A DNA stretch of 64,000 nucleotides from Streptomyces sp. RKAG293 (lineage in GTDB: Bacteria; Actinomycetota; Actinomycetes; Streptomycetales; Streptomycetaceae). The DNA lies in contig NZ_JAJOZB010000001.1 in the NCBI RefSeq assembly GCF_023701745.1, positions 3,664,501 to 3,728,500 on the forward strand, read 5' to 3'. This document shows, in pieces, positions 28,884 to 38,100 of this stretch. The notes under the pieces were generated by a model. That model was not told the origin of the DNA. It was given only the letters and a program-made list of their open reading frames with translations, and did no database searches. Each line of letters begins with the position of its first letter. Within the stretch, counting starts at the first letter, position 1. The position numbers and the translations under genes were made by a program.

Positions 28884-29414
28884 ATGGCACGTTCCAGACT
28901 TGTCGGCCTGGCCGTTCTCGGCACGGTCGGGGCGGTCACGGCGACCCTCGCCCTGTCCACCTCGTCGTTCGCCGTGGCCCCGGCCACCGCGACCGCCACC
29001 TACGACTGCGGTACGTGGGGCAGCGGACTGGGCACCCTGACGGCCACCGACACCGGCGGCGTCAAGAAGATCAAGCTCACCTCCACCGCGATCACGATGC
29101 CGGTCGGCTCCAGCGCCAACCCGAACAGCATCACGACGACGCTGAAGGTCAACAAGACCGCCGGCGGCGTCACCAGCGAGGTGCAGTTCTCCGCGAAGCT
29201 CAACCCGGCGATGTCCGGCGGCAACCCGATCACCCTGGGCCCGCTGTCGCTGAGTTCCGGCACCATCGCGACCGGCAACACCACCAACTCCCTGGTGCTG
29301 ACCGGGACTCCGAGCGCCACCAACTGGTCACTGAAGATCGTGACCTCGTCGCCCACCGTGGCGACGGTCTACTGCACGGCGACGGCGGTCCAGTCGTCGG
29401 CCTTCACCTGGTGA
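28884..29414 (+). CDS. Small secreted beta-rich protein
   Basis: A 176-residue exported protein with a signal peptide (GLAVLGTVGAVTATLALSTSSFA) and a mature part of about 145 residues rich in Thr, Ser, Asn and Gly, with alternating beta pattern. Two cysteines (ATYDCGTWG and VYCTATA) lie near the two ends of the mature domain, as in the N-terminal domains of the two neighbouring IPT proteins, so it may be a single-domain relative. Start ATG with AAGGAG upstream. A strong palindromic terminator follows 21 bases after the stop. Function unknown. Confidence 0.75.
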   Translation: MARSRLVGLAVLGTVGAVTATLALSTSSFAVAPATATATYDCGTWGSGLGTLTATDTGGVKKIKLTSTAITMPVGSSANPNSITTTLKVNKTAGGVTSEVQFSAKLNPAMSGGNPITLGPLSLSSGTIATGNTTNSLVLTGTPSATNWSLKIVTSSPTVATVYCTATAVQSSAFTW

Positions 29415-29435
29415 CAGCGGCCGGGTGAACGCAAC

Positions 29436-29465
29436 GGGTCCCCGGAAGGCGCCTTCCGGGGACCC
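29436..29465. terminator. Perfect 30-bp palindromic terminator
   Basis: A perfect inverted repeat of 15-base arms between the small secreted protein and the convergent helicase gene. Confidence 0.85.
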
Positions 29466-29496
29466 GGCCCTGTGCCCCGCCGCTACCGGGCGGCGG

Positions 29497-31365
29497 TCAG
29501 CGCATCTTCGTGGCCCACTCCCGGACCTTCTTGATCCGCTCGTTCAGCTGCCCGGCCGTCGCCTCGGCGCTCGGCGGCCCGCCGCACACCCGGCGCAGCT
29601 CGTTGTGGATGACGCCGTGCGGCTTGCCGCTCTGGTGGGTGTACGCCGACACCAGCGTGTTCAGCGACTTGCGCAGCTCTAGCAGCTGCTTGTGCGTGAC
29701 GATGGGACGCCGCTCGGCCGGCAGCTCGATGAGGTCGGCCTGGTCCGCGGGCTTCTGCCGGCTGTGCGCGATCTGCCGGGTCTGCCGCTTCTGCAGCAGC
29801 ATCTGCACCTGGTCGGGCTCCAGCAGTCCCGGGATGCCGAGGTAGTCCTGCTCCTCCTCGCTCCCCGGGTGCGCCTGCATGCCGAACTCGGCGCCGTCGT
29901 ACAGCACCCGGTCGAAGACGGCGTCGGACTCCAGCGCCTCGAAGGGCAGCTGCTCCTCGGTCTCCTCGTCCTCCAGCTTCTCGGCGTCGGCCAGCAGCTG
30001 GTCCTCCTCGGCGAAGGGGTTCTCCTCGTCGCCGGCCTTCTTCGGCTTGTCCAGGACGTGGTCCCGCTCGACCTCCATCTCGTTGGCGAAGTCGAGCAGC
30101 ATCGGGATGGTCGGCACGAAGACGGACGCGGTCTCGCCGCGCCTGCGGGACCGGACGAAACGGCCCACCGCCTGCGCGAAGAACAGCGGGGTCGAGATCG
30201 TCGTCGCGTAGACGCCCACCGCCAGCCGCGGCACGTCCACGCCCTCGGACACCATGCGCACCGCGACCATCCAGCGGTCCTCGGAGTGCGTGAATGCGTC
30301 GATGCGCTTGGACGCGGCCTTCTCGTCGGAGAGCACGACGGTCACCTTGTGGCCGCTGATGTCCTTGAGGATCTTCGCGTAGGCGCGCGCGGACTCCTGG
30401 TCGGTCGCGATCACCAGCCCGCCCGCGTCCGGGATGCTCCTGCGCACCTCGGTGAGCCGCTGGTCGGCCGCCTTCAGCACGGCGGGGATCCACTCGCCGG
30501 TCGGCGCCAGCGCGGTGCGCCAGGCCTGGCCGATCGCGTCCCTGGTCATCGGCTCGCCGAGCCGGGCGGCGATCTCGTCGCCCGCCTTGGTGCGCCAGCG
30601 CATGTTGCCGCTGTAGGAGAGGAATATCACCGGCCGGACGACGCCGTCCGCGAGCGCGTTCCCGTAGCCGTAGGTGTAGTCGGCGGAGCTGCGGCGGATC
30701 CCGTCGTTGCCCTCCTCGTACGCCACGAACGGGATCGGGTTGGTGTCCGAGCGGAACGGCGTACCGGTCAGCGCGAGCCGCCGGGTCGCCGGGTCGAACG
30801 CCTCGGAGCACGCCTCGCCCCAGGACTTGGAGTCACCGGCGTGGTGGATCTCGTCCAGGATCACCAGGGTCTTGCGCTGCTCGCAGCGGTTGCGGTGCAG
30901 CATCGGCCGCACCCCGACGCCCGCGTAGGTCACCGCGACGCCGTGGTACTCCTTGCTGACCGGGCCCGCGCTGTAGTCCGGATCCAGCCTGATCCCTATC
31001 CGCGCCGCCGCCTCCGCCCACTGCTTCTTGAGGTGCTCGGTCGGCGCGACCACCGTGATCTGCTGCACCAGGTGGTTGTGCAGCAGATACGAGGCGAGCG
31101 TCAGCGCGAACGTGGTCTTCCCGGCACCGGGCGTCGCCACGGCCAGGAAGTCGCGCGGCTGCAGCCGCATGTACTCGTCGAGCGCCCCCTGCTGCCAGGC
31201 GCGCAGCTTCCCGGCGGTGCCCCAGGGGGCACGGCCCGGGAAGGCCGGTGAAAGGTGGTGGGAGGCACTGGCGGCGGTAGTAGTCACGGTCTCCGGATGC
31301 GGGTCGGCGGGACGGAACGGCCGGTCGGCGCCGTCCGTGAGCGGCTTAGGTAGGAAAACCGTCAC
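29497..31365 (-). CDS. SF2 DEAD/DEAH-box helicase
   Basis: A 622-residue superfamily 2 helicase. Motif I is ATPGAGKT, motif II DEIH in VILDEIHHAGD, motif III LTGTPFRSD, and motif VI is the QAVGRFVRSRR region. Between about residues 440 and 500 there is a very acidic linker (EEDQLLADAEKLEDEETEEQ). The C-terminal 150 residues are helical and not assigned. Helicases of this shape are conserved in Streptomyces, and the substrate is unknown. The GTG start lacks an obvious ribosome binding site; an alternative GTG about 26 codons downstream (VTTTAASASHH) is possible. Confidence 0.88.
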   Translation of the reverse strand: MTVFLPKPLTDGADRPFRPADPHPETVTTTAASASHHLSPAFPGRAPWGTAGKLRAWQQGALDEYMRLQPRDFLAVATPGAGKTTFALTLASYLLHNHLVQQITVVAPTEHLKKQWAEAAARIGIRLDPDYSAGPVSKEYHGVAVTYAGVGVRPMLHRNRCEQRKTLVILDEIHHAGDSKSWGEACSEAFDPATRRLALTGTPFRSDTNPIPFVAYEEGNDGIRRSSADYTYGYGNALADGVVRPVIFLSYSGNMRWRTKAGDEIAARLGEPMTRDAIGQAWRTALAPTGEWIPAVLKAADQRLTEVRRSIPDAGGLVIATDQESARAYAKILKDISGHKVTVVLSDEKAASKRIDAFTHSEDRWMVAVRMVSEGVDVPRLAVGVYATTISTPLFFAQAVGRFVRSRRRGETASVFVPTIPMLLDFANEMEVERDHVLDKPKKAGDEENPFAEEDQLLADAEKLEDEETEEQLPFEALESDAVFDRVLYDGAEFGMQAHPGSEEEQDYLGIPGLLEPDQVQMLLQKRQTRQIAHSRQKPADQADLIELPAERRPIVTHKQLLELRKSLNTLVSAYTHQSGKPHGVIHNELRRVCGGPPSAEATAGQLNERIKKVREWATKMR

Positions 31366-31455
31366 AGCCTACCGGCGGCCCCCCGGCCTCCCCGGCAGAA
31401 CGCGGTCGGGTACGCCGACTGTGCGACCCAGCTCACAGTCGGCGGGCGGCGCGGA

Positions 31456-32889
31456 TCACGTCTCCCGGGGCGTCAGCCGGCCCGCCACCAGGACGCCCAG
31501 GAGGGCGACGACCGCCATGGAGAGGAAGACGGCCACGAAGGCTCCGGGGTGGCCGGAGCCACCGCCCAGGGCGGTGAACAGGACTCCTGAGGCGCCGACG
31601 AGGACGATGTTGCCGAGGGCGTCGGAGACCTGCAGCGAGGCGGAGTTGCTGCCGGCCTCGTCGGGGCGGGAGAGCTTGAGGAGCAGGACGCTGCCGTTGG
31701 AGATGACCAGGCCCATGCCGAAGCCGCCGACGATCCAGGAGACGGTGACGATCCAGGCGGGCACGGACAGGTCGAGCGCGAGGGCCGGTCCCGCGACGGC
31801 CGCGGCCATCAGGAGCATGCCGATCCTGATCAGCCGCTCGCGGTGCGGCTGCAGCCGCGGACGGCTCTGCACATACGATCCCAGCGCCCAGGTCAGGCCG
31901 CCGCCGGTGAGCGAGAGCCCGGCCAGGGTGGCCGAATAGCCGCGCTCGGTGACGAGCATCAGCGGGATGAAGCTCTCCGCGCCGATGAACGATCCGGCGG
32001 CGACCCCGCGCAGCAGGATCACGGCGGGCAGTCCGCGGGCGGCCCGGAACGTCCCGCGCGGCAGCAGCCGCAGGACGCCGGGCACCAGGAGCGCGGCGCC
32101 CACGGCGGCGGGTACGAGCATGAGCGGCGACAGGTCCTGGCCCGCGTACTGCAGCAGGCCCGCACCCGTCGCGACGGCCAGCGCCAGGAGGATGCGGCGC
32201 CGGTTCAGGGCCGGGGTCCGGTCCCCCGGCGTCAGCTTGCGCAGCGCGGGCAGCATCACGGCCAGCGGCAGCAGCACCAGCACCGGGATGGCCAGGAAGA
32301 CCCAGCGCCAGCCCAGGTGTTCGGTGACGGCTCCGGCGACCACCGGGCCGATGATCACCGGGAGCACCCAGGCGGCGGAGAACGAGGCCATGACCGAGGG
32401 CCGCAGCCGCTCGGGGTAGGCGCGGCCGACGATGACGTACAGCGCGACGATCACCAGTCCGCCGCCGAGGCCCTGGACCGCGCGGCCGGCGATGAACGTC
32501 CACATGTTCTGCGCGGAGCCGGAGATCAGCAATCCGGCCGCGAAGGCGGCGATGCCGGTGAAGAGCGGGGCGAGCGGGCCCTTGCGGTCGCACCACTCGC
32601 CGGAGACCACCATCGACAGCAGGCTGGCCGTGAAGTACCCGGAGAACGCGAACGCGTAGAGCGACAGCCCGTCGAGGGCGCGGCCCGCGACCGGCATCGC
32701 GGTGTTCACGGCGCTCGCCTCGAAGGCGATCAGCAGCACCACGGAGACGATGCCGAGGGTGAGCGCACGATAGCGCCGCCCGAGGACCCCGTCGGTGTCC
32801 GGGGTCTCCGGGGTGTGCGGGGTCTCCGGACTCCCGGTCCGCTCCGGCGGGGCGGCCGGCTCGCTGCTCTGCGCTTCTACGGTGGTCAC
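31456..32889 (-). CDS. MFS multidrug-type exporter
   Basis: A 477-residue major facilitator transporter with at least 12 helices after a 40-residue hydrophilic Pro/Thr/Glu-rich N-terminus. The loop after helix 2 holds GEWCDRKGPLAP and helix 4 holds GRAVQGLGGGLVI, as in drug:proton antiporters. The substrate is unknown. GTG start, six bases after a -10-like TACTCT, so probably leaderless. Upstream lies tRNA-Cys on the other strand. Confidence 0.85.
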   Translation of the reverse strand: MTTVEAQSSEPAAPPERTGSPETPHTPETPDTDGVLGRRYRALTLGIVSVVLLIAFEASAVNTAMPVAGRALDGLSLYAFAFSGYFTASLLSMVVSGEWCDRKGPLAPLFTGIAAFAAGLLISGSAQNMWTFIAGRAVQGLGGGLVIVALYVIVGRAYPERLRPSVMASFSAAWVLPVIIGPVVAGAVTEHLGWRWVFLAIPVLVLLPLAVMLPALRKLTPGDRTPALNRRRILLALAVATGAGLLQYAGQDLSPLMLVPAAVGAALLVPGVLRLLPRGTFRAARGLPAVILLRGVAAGSFIGAESFIPLMLVTERGYSATLAGLSLTGGGLTWALGSYVQSRPRLQPHRERLIRIGMLLMAAAVAGPALALDLSVPAWIVTVSWIVGGFGMGLVISNGSVLLLKLSRPDEAGSNSASLQVSDALGNIVLVGASGVLFTALGGGSGHPGAFVAVFLSMAVVALLGVLVAGRLTPRET

Positions 32890-32895
32890 CGAGCA

Positions 32896-32901
32896 AGAGT
32901 A
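32896..32901 (-). promoter_or_regulatory. -10 element, probable leaderless transcript for the MFS gene
   Basis: TACTCT on the minus strand, six bases before the GTG start. No ribosome binding site intervenes. Confidence 0.45.
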
Positions 32902-33091
32902 AGGGGCTCAGGCACATTTCACCCCCTTCCTGCGGACGGGTTGCCCCTCCTCCGCTGGTCCTAGGCCGTGCCGCCGCTCCCGGGCCCCCGGCTCCGTTCA
33001 TGAACGGCGTATGGCAGTCCTGTTGCGGGCCCGCCGCGACCGTTGACCGACCCCGGGGGCGGCGCCCTATCCTCGGTGATGTCACCAACAC

Positions 33092-33163
33092 GGCCGTATG
33101 CCCGAGTGGTTTAGGGACTCGCCTGCAAAGCGAGGCACGTGGGTTCGATTCCCGCTACGGCCT
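33092..33163 (+). tRNA. tRNA-Cys (GCA)
   Basis: A 72-base cloverleaf: acceptor arms GGCCGTA and TACGGCC pair fully, a short D stem, anticodon stem CTCGC/GCGAG with loop CTGCAAA, and a T arm with TTCGATT. The anticodon GCA reads cysteine codons. CCA is not encoded. A strong hairpin terminator follows 12 bases later. Confidence 0.95.
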
Positions 33164-33175
33164 CCGTGAGGAAGA

Positions 33176-33214
33176 CGGAAAGGCCCGGCAGCGCATCGCT
33201 GCCGGGCCTTTCCG
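33176..33214. terminator. Terminator of tRNA-Cys and of the molybdo-enzyme operon
   Basis: An 18-bp stem with a three-base loop and a short T tract on the plus strand. It sits between the tRNA and the convergent molybdo-subunit gene and can serve both. Confidence 0.88.
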
Positions 33215-33251
33215 CTGTCTGCTGCGTTGTCCGTTCCCAGGTGCCGTCCGG

Positions 33252-35573
33252 TCAGGACTGCGGCTTGACGACCGCCGCCTGCGGGCGGATCGGCAGCCGG
33301 CTGACGGGGCGGCCGGTCGCGGCGCGCACGGCGGCGGCGACGGCGGCCGGTGAGACCACCACCGGGACCGCGCTGACCGCCTTCGCGCCGAAGGGCGCCA
33401 GCACGTCGCGCTCCTCGACGAGTTTGACGATGCGCACGTCCGGGGCGTCGAGCGCGGTCGGCAGGGAGTAGCCGGTGAGGTTCGGCCGCTTGATGATGCC
33501 GCGGGGGGCCCGCAGGTCCTCCATGAGCGCGAGACCGACGCCCTGGGTCACGCCGGCCTCGATCCGGGCGGCGACCTGGCGCGGGTTCAGCACCCGGCCG
33601 ACGTCCTGCGCGACGGCCATCTCCACGACCCGTACCGAGCCCAGTTCGATGTCCACGTCCACGACGGCGCGGACCGCGCAGAAGGCCAGGCCGACGAACG
33701 CGTCGCCCTGGCCGTCGTCGTCCAGCCGGTCGGTGGGGTGCGGGCGGCACTGCGCGGTGGCCCACAGCTCCTTGCCCTCGAGGGCCTCCCCGACGGTCGT
33801 GCTGAGCACCCCGTCGTACGAGGTGATCTTGCCGTCGGCGATGGTGAGCAGCTCGACGGACATCCCGAACTTGGCGGCCAGCGGCTGCAGCAGCTGCGTG
33901 CGCACCATCTTCGCGGCCCGCTCGACCGCGCCGCCCGACACCCACGTGTGCCGGCCGCGGGCGGCCGCCCCGGACGGCGGCTGGTCGGTGTCGGCGGCCA
34001 GCACGCCGACGTCCTCGACGCCGAGCACGTCCTGGACGATCTGCCGGGCGAGGGTCGTGAAGCCCTGGCCGGTCTCGACGGCGGCGCAGATGACGGTGGC
34101 CCGGCCGTCGTGGATCCGTACGGTGGCGGTGGAGACCTCGTCGGTGCCCTCCGCGCCGAGCATGTGCACCATGCCGAGCGCGTAGCCGACCCCGCGCCGG
34201 ACCGCGCCGGGCTCCCCGGCGCCCTCGGGGCCGCCGGGGAGCAGCCACTGCGACTCCTCCTCGTCGACGGGCAGCGGCGGCAGGTCCGCGTCGCGGACCG
34301 CCTTGAGGAGCTCGCCGACGGGCGCCGGGCAGGTGACGGTCTGGCCGGTGGGCAGCAGGTCGCCGGTGGCCATGACGTTGCGCATCCGCAGCTCGGCCGG
34401 GTCCAGGCCCAGCTTCGCCGCGAGCTTGTCCATCTGGCCCTCGTACCCGGCGCAGACCTGGAGCGCGCCCTCGCCGCGGACGTGTCCCGACGGCGGGTTG
34501 TTGGTGCGGACGGCCCAGCCCTCGACGAAGACGTGCGGCACGACGTAGGGGCCGGCGGCGAACGCCACGGCGGCGGCCAGCGCCTCCGAGGAGTGGTCGG
34601 CGTACGCGCCCGCGTCGAGCAGCACCTGCGCCTCGACCTTGACCAGCCGGCCCTCGGCGTCGGCGTGGTGCCGGTAGCGCAGCAGGGTGGGGTGGCGGTG
34701 GGAGTGCCCGAGGAAGGACTCCTCGCGGGTGGCCACGAACTTCACCGGGCAGCCGGTCTTCAGCGCGAGCAGCCCGAGCGGCAGCTGGATGCCGGAGTCC
34801 TCGCGGTCGCCCATCGCGCCGGGCACGCCGGTGACGACGACCTTGACCCGGTCGGCCTCCAGGCCGAAGCAGGCGGCGGCCAGGTCCCGGTCGGTGTGCG
34901 GGTCGGTGGAGGCCACGTACAGCTCGACGCCGCCGTCCGGGCGCGGTACGGCGAGCCCGGCCTCGGCGCCGATGGGCGCCGGGTCCTGCCGGCCGATCCG
35001 GTACAGGCCCTCGACGATGACCTCGCCGATGACGTCGGGGTCGCCGAAGCGCAGCGGGATGTGGCGGATCAGGTTGCCGTCGGGGTGCAGCGGCTCGGCG
35101 GCGAACGCCTTCTCCGGGTCGGTGACCGGCTCCAGCACCTCGTACTCGACGAGGATCGCCGCGGCGGCCAGCCGCGCGGTGTCGGGGTGGTCGGCGGCGA
35201 CGGCGGCGATCGGCTCGCCGTGGTGCCGGACGATGTCCTTGGCGAAGACCGGCCGGTCCGCGACGCGGCGGCCGTGCATGGCGTCACCCGGCACGTCCTC
35301 GTGCGTGACGACGGCCCGGACGCCGGGCATCGAGGTGGCTGCCGACGTGTCGATGCGGACGATGCGCGCGTGCGGGTACGGGGAGCGCAGCACCGAGGCC
35401 CACAGCAGTCCTTCGGCCCACAGGTCGGCCGCGTACGGGAACGTCCCCTGCGCCTTCGCGAGGGTGTCCACGGGCCGCACGGAGACGCCCAGCCCGTGCA
35501 GCACCGGTTCGGGCGCCGCGGGCGTCTGGGTGGCCTGGGCGGGCACCGCCGTGGCCGCGTCGGATCCAGTCAT
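33252..35573 (-). CDS. Xanthine-dehydrogenase-like molybdopterin subunit with altered active site
   Basis: A 773-residue homologue of the large subunit of xanthine/CO dehydrogenases. The N-terminal hammerhead domain (GTFPYAADLWAEGLLWASVLRSPYPHARI) and molybdopterin-binding segments such as ETGQGFTTLARQIVQDVLG are present. The usual cofactor loop GGGFGGKED is replaced by PGAMGDRED near residues 251-259. The usual GVGEPP near the C-terminus, which carries the catalytic glutamate, reads AVSAVP at about 732-737. The enzyme therefore either uses different chemistry or is not a hydroxylase. It is the third gene of a three-subunit operon (FAD, 2Fe-2S, Mo), 94 bases after the 2Fe-2S gene. ATG start behind GAGAGGG. 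Confidence 0.87.
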   Translation of the reverse strand: MTGSDAATAVPAQATQTPAAPEPVLHGLGVSVRPVDTLAKAQGTFPYAADLWAEGLLWASVLRSPYPHARIVRIDTSAATSMPGVRAVVTHEDVPGDAMHGRRVADRPVFAKDIVRHHGEPIAAVAADHPDTARLAAAAILVEYEVLEPVTDPEKAFAAEPLHPDGNLIRHIPLRFGDPDVIGEVIVEGLYRIGRQDPAPIGAEAGLAVPRPDGGVELYVASTDPHTDRDLAAACFGLEADRVKVVVTGVPGAMGDREDSGIQLPLGLLALKTGCPVKFVATREESFLGHSHRHPTLLRYRHHADAEGRLVKVEAQVLLDAGAYADHSSEALAAAVAFAAGPYVVPHVFVEGWAVRTNNPPSGHVRGEGALQVCAGYEGQMDKLAAKLGLDPAELRMRNVMATGDLLPTGQTVTCPAPVGELLKAVRDADLPPLPVDEEESQWLLPGGPEGAGEPGAVRRGVGYALGMVHMLGAEGTDEVSTATVRIHDGRATVICAAVETGQGFTTLARQIVQDVLGVEDVGVLAADTDQPPSGAAARGRHTWVSGGAVERAAKMVRTQLLQPLAAKFGMSVELLTIADGKITSYDGVLSTTVGEALEGKELWATAQCRPHPTDRLDDDGQGDAFVGLAFCAVRAVVDVDIELGSVRVVEMAVAQDVGRVLNPRQVAARIEAGVTQGVGLALMEDLRAPRGIIKRPNLTGYSLPTALDAPDVRIVKLVEERDVLAPFGAKAVSAVPVVVSPAAVAAAVRAATGRPVSRLPIRPQAAVVKPQS

Positions 35574-35667
35574 GCCGCTGCCCTCTCGCTGCTGCCGGTG
35601 GGTTCGCCCGTGCCGGCCGGGCGCGTGTGCCGCGGCTCCGGCCGTCGGCCCGGGATCGTACGGCGGG

Positions 35668-37035
35668 TCACGCGGTGCCTCCCGGGTGGCTGCCGTGCGG
35701 CCCGCCCTGGTGCGGGATCCGCGCCCCGTCGGCAGTGTGCTCGGAGTGTTCCGCGGCGCTGGCCTCGCGGGACGCCACGACGTCCTGGACGGCGTCCAGC
35801 ACGCCCCGGTAGCCGGTGCACCGGCAGAGGTTGCCGCAGATGGCCTGGCGGGTCTCCAGCTCGGTGGGCTTGTGGTTGCCCTCCAGCAGGTCGTGGACGG
35901 TCATCGCGAGGCCGGGAACGCAGAAGCCGCACTGCACGGCGCCGCACTCGGCGAGCGCGCGCTGCACGTCGGACGGCTGCCCGTCGCCGGACAGCCCCTC
36001 GACGGTGCGGACCTCGCTCCCGGCGGCGGTCGCGGCCGGCACCAGGCACGAGGCGACGAGCCGGCCGTCGACCTGTACGGAGCAGGCTCCGCACTCGCCC
36101 TGCTCGCAGCCGTCCTTCGCACCGGCCAGGCCGAGCCGCTCCCGCAGGACGTACAGCAGGGACTCGCCGAGCCAGGCGTCGGTCACGGGCCGGTCGGCGC
36201 CGTTGACGCGCAGCACGTAGGAGGCGAGCGGGTGTTCGCTGTGCGCCTCTCCGGGCGCCGGCTCCTCGTCGTCCGCCGCCGCTTCGGCCTGCTCCGGCTG
36301 CTCCGTCCGCTCCGCGTGCTCGACGGGCCCGTCGGAGGGGCTCTCCGCCGCCTCCGGGCCGTCCTCGGTCACCACGACGGACTCGGCTCCGGGGATCGCC
36401 CCCACGGCGCCCACGGGGTACTCGCCGGACTCGTCCGCCGCGTCCTCCGCGACGAACGGCAGGCTCCAGTGCCCGGTCCCGTCGGTGGGCGGCGTCGCGC
36501 CGGCGGTGGCGGACGGCGGGTGTTCGGCGAAGTAGGGGTGCCGGGCCGCCGGGTCCTGGGCGGCCGGCGGCCGCGCGTCCTCGCCGGACCCGTGGCCGGC
36601 CGGCGGGTACGGTCCGGCCGGCTCGCCGCCGCGCTCGCCGACGGCCTGCGGGCCGAGGTCGTGCCCGGTTCCGGCCGGCGGCCGCGCCGCGGTCGCCGCC
36701 GCGCCCTGGCCGAACTGCCCGGCGCTGAACGGCCGGGGGGCGGGTACGTCGGGCCGGGAGTGCGTCTCGTCGGGGTGCCGGCCGGCCCACGGCGCGGTGA
36801 AGCCGTCCGTGACGGCGCCCAGGGGGTACTCGCCGGACTCCTCCACCGGGTCGGCCGCGACGAGCGGGATCGACCACTGGGTCGCCGCGTCGCCCGCGTC
36901 GGCCACCGGCGGCAGCATCGCGGCGAAGGAGACGTGCATGGTCTGGTCGGGGTCGTAGTCCCCGCCGCCCGGCACGGGCTGCCAGGTGCCCGGGGTGAGC
37001 GGGGTGCCCGGCTGCGGCTGCGGCTGGTCGGTCAT
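35668..37035 (-). CDS. 2Fe-2S subunit with long N-terminal extension
   Basis: A 455-residue protein in which only residues 270-425 form the usual electron-transfer subunit. Plant-ferredoxin cysteines are at about 310, 315, 318 and 330, and the second cluster has Cys369, 372, 404 and 406. The first 265 residues are disordered-looking, rich in Pro, Gly, Glu and Ala, and contain a duplicated segment: ESGEYPLGAV near 66-75 and ESGEYPVGAV near 202-211, each preceded by a WSxPxVAxD stretch. Related enzymes lack this extension. It overlaps the FAD-subunit gene by ATGA, so translation is coupled. Confidence 0.9.
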   Translation of the reverse strand: MTDQPQPQPGTPLTPGTWQPVPGGGDYDPDQTMHVSFAAMLPPVADAGDAATQWSIPLVAADPVEESGEYPLGAVTDGFTAPWAGRHPDETHSRPDVPAPRPFSAGQFGQGAAATAARPPAGTGHDLGPQAVGERGGEPAGPYPPAGHGSGEDARPPAAQDPAARHPYFAEHPPSATAGATPPTDGTGHWSLPFVAEDAADESGEYPVGAVGAIPGAESVVVTEDGPEAAESPSDGPVEHAERTEQPEQAEAAADDEEPAPGEAHSEHPLASYVLRVNGADRPVTDAWLGESLLYVLRERLGLAGAKDGCEQGECGACSVQVDGRLVASCLVPAATAAGSEVRTVEGLSGDGQPSDVQRALAECGAVQCGFCVPGLAMTVHDLLEGNHKPTELETRQAICGNLCRCTGYRGVLDAVQDVVASREASAAEHSEHTADGARIPHQGGPHGSHPGGTA

Positions 37036-37925
37036 GCCAGTGCCCTCCCGAGCGCTCGGCGGGCCAGCGCCGCCACGGTGCGGCGCAGTTGTACGGCGGC
37101 GGGCGGCAGCTCGACGGCCTCGGCCCCGTCCGGTCCCGGCACGGGGTCCGGGATGCACGCTCCGGCGACGTACTCGCCGAAGGCCGTGCACGCCTCGGGG
37201 GCGAGCAGCCGTCCGCCGTCCCAGTCGATCAGTCCCGCGACCCACCGCTCGGCCTCCAGCGGCCGCAGCGGTACGGGCGCCACCGCGCCCACCGCGCAGC
37301 GCACACCGCGCCGGGCGGGGTCCAGGACGACGGCGACCGAGGCCAGCGCCCGGCCGGGGCCGGTGCGGCCGGTGGCCTTGAGGAAGGTCTGCGGCGCGTG
37401 CAGCAGCGGCACGCGCACGAAAGCGAGAAGTTCGCCGGGGCGCAGCGGGTCCATCCCGGTCAGCAGATGGCTGACCGGCAGTTCCCGGTTGCCCCCGGGG
37501 CCGGCCAGGATGACGCTCGCCTCCAGCGCGGTCAGCACCGGGAGTGCGTCGCCGGTGGGCGCGGCCGTGGCGATGTTGCCGCCGAGGGTGCCCGCGTTGC
37601 GGATCTGCGGTGGTCCGGCCGCGCGGGCGGCGGCGGCGAGCGCCGGGATGAGCGCGGCGAAGTCGGGGCGGCCCATCCGGGCGTGGGTGAGGCCGGCGCC
37701 GAGCAAGGCGTGGCCGTCGGCGTACTGCCAGCCGCGGATCTCGCTGATCCGGCCGAGACCGACGAGCCCGGCCGGGCGCAGCAGCCCGGAGTTGACGGCC
37801 GCCATCAGGTCGGTGCCGCCGGCCACGGGCACGGCGCTGGGCGCGGCGGCGAGCGCCGCCACCGCCTCGTCGAGCGAGGACGGCAACGTGACGTTGCGTG
37901 CCGTCTGCTGTGCATTCGTGCTCAC
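37032..37925 (-). CDS. FAD-binding subunit of the molybdo-enzyme
   Basis: A 297-residue flavoprotein of the CoxM/XdhB type. The FAD pyrophosphate loops are VPVAGGTDLMAAV and IRNAGTLGGNIATAAPTGD, both well conserved, and the C-terminal domain is of the CO dehydrogenase flavoprotein type. It takes electrons from the 2Fe-2S subunit. GTG start. First gene of the operon; its promoter should lie within the 260 bases upstream, where a long inverted repeat is found. Confidence 0.9.
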   Translation of the reverse strand: MSTNAQQTARNVTLPSSLDEAVAALAAAPSAVPVAGGTDLMAAVNSGLLRPAGLVGLGRISEIRGWQYADGHALLGAGLTHARMGRPDFAALIPALAAAARAAGPPQIRNAGTLGGNIATAAPTGDALPVLTALEASVILAGPGGNRELPVSHLLTGMDPLRPGELLAFVRVPLLHAPQTFLKATGRTGPGRALASVAVVLDPARRGVRCAVGAVAPVPLRPLEAERWVAGLIDWDGGRLLAPEACTAFGEYVAGACIPDPVPGPDGAEAVELPPAAVQLRRTVAALARRALGRALA

Positions 37926-38100
37926 GCAGCTGCCCCTTCCCGGCTCTCCGCCGTGCGGTAGCCGTACCGTACGTGCTGACAGCCCGGACGTGGCAACTCT
38001 GGCACATGTTCCGCGATGGTCAACGCGAGGGTCCGCGAAGTGCGGGCCTGCCCTTCACGGGAGTGAATGCCCCGTTCTGTCGGGTATCACCCCAGTGTCG

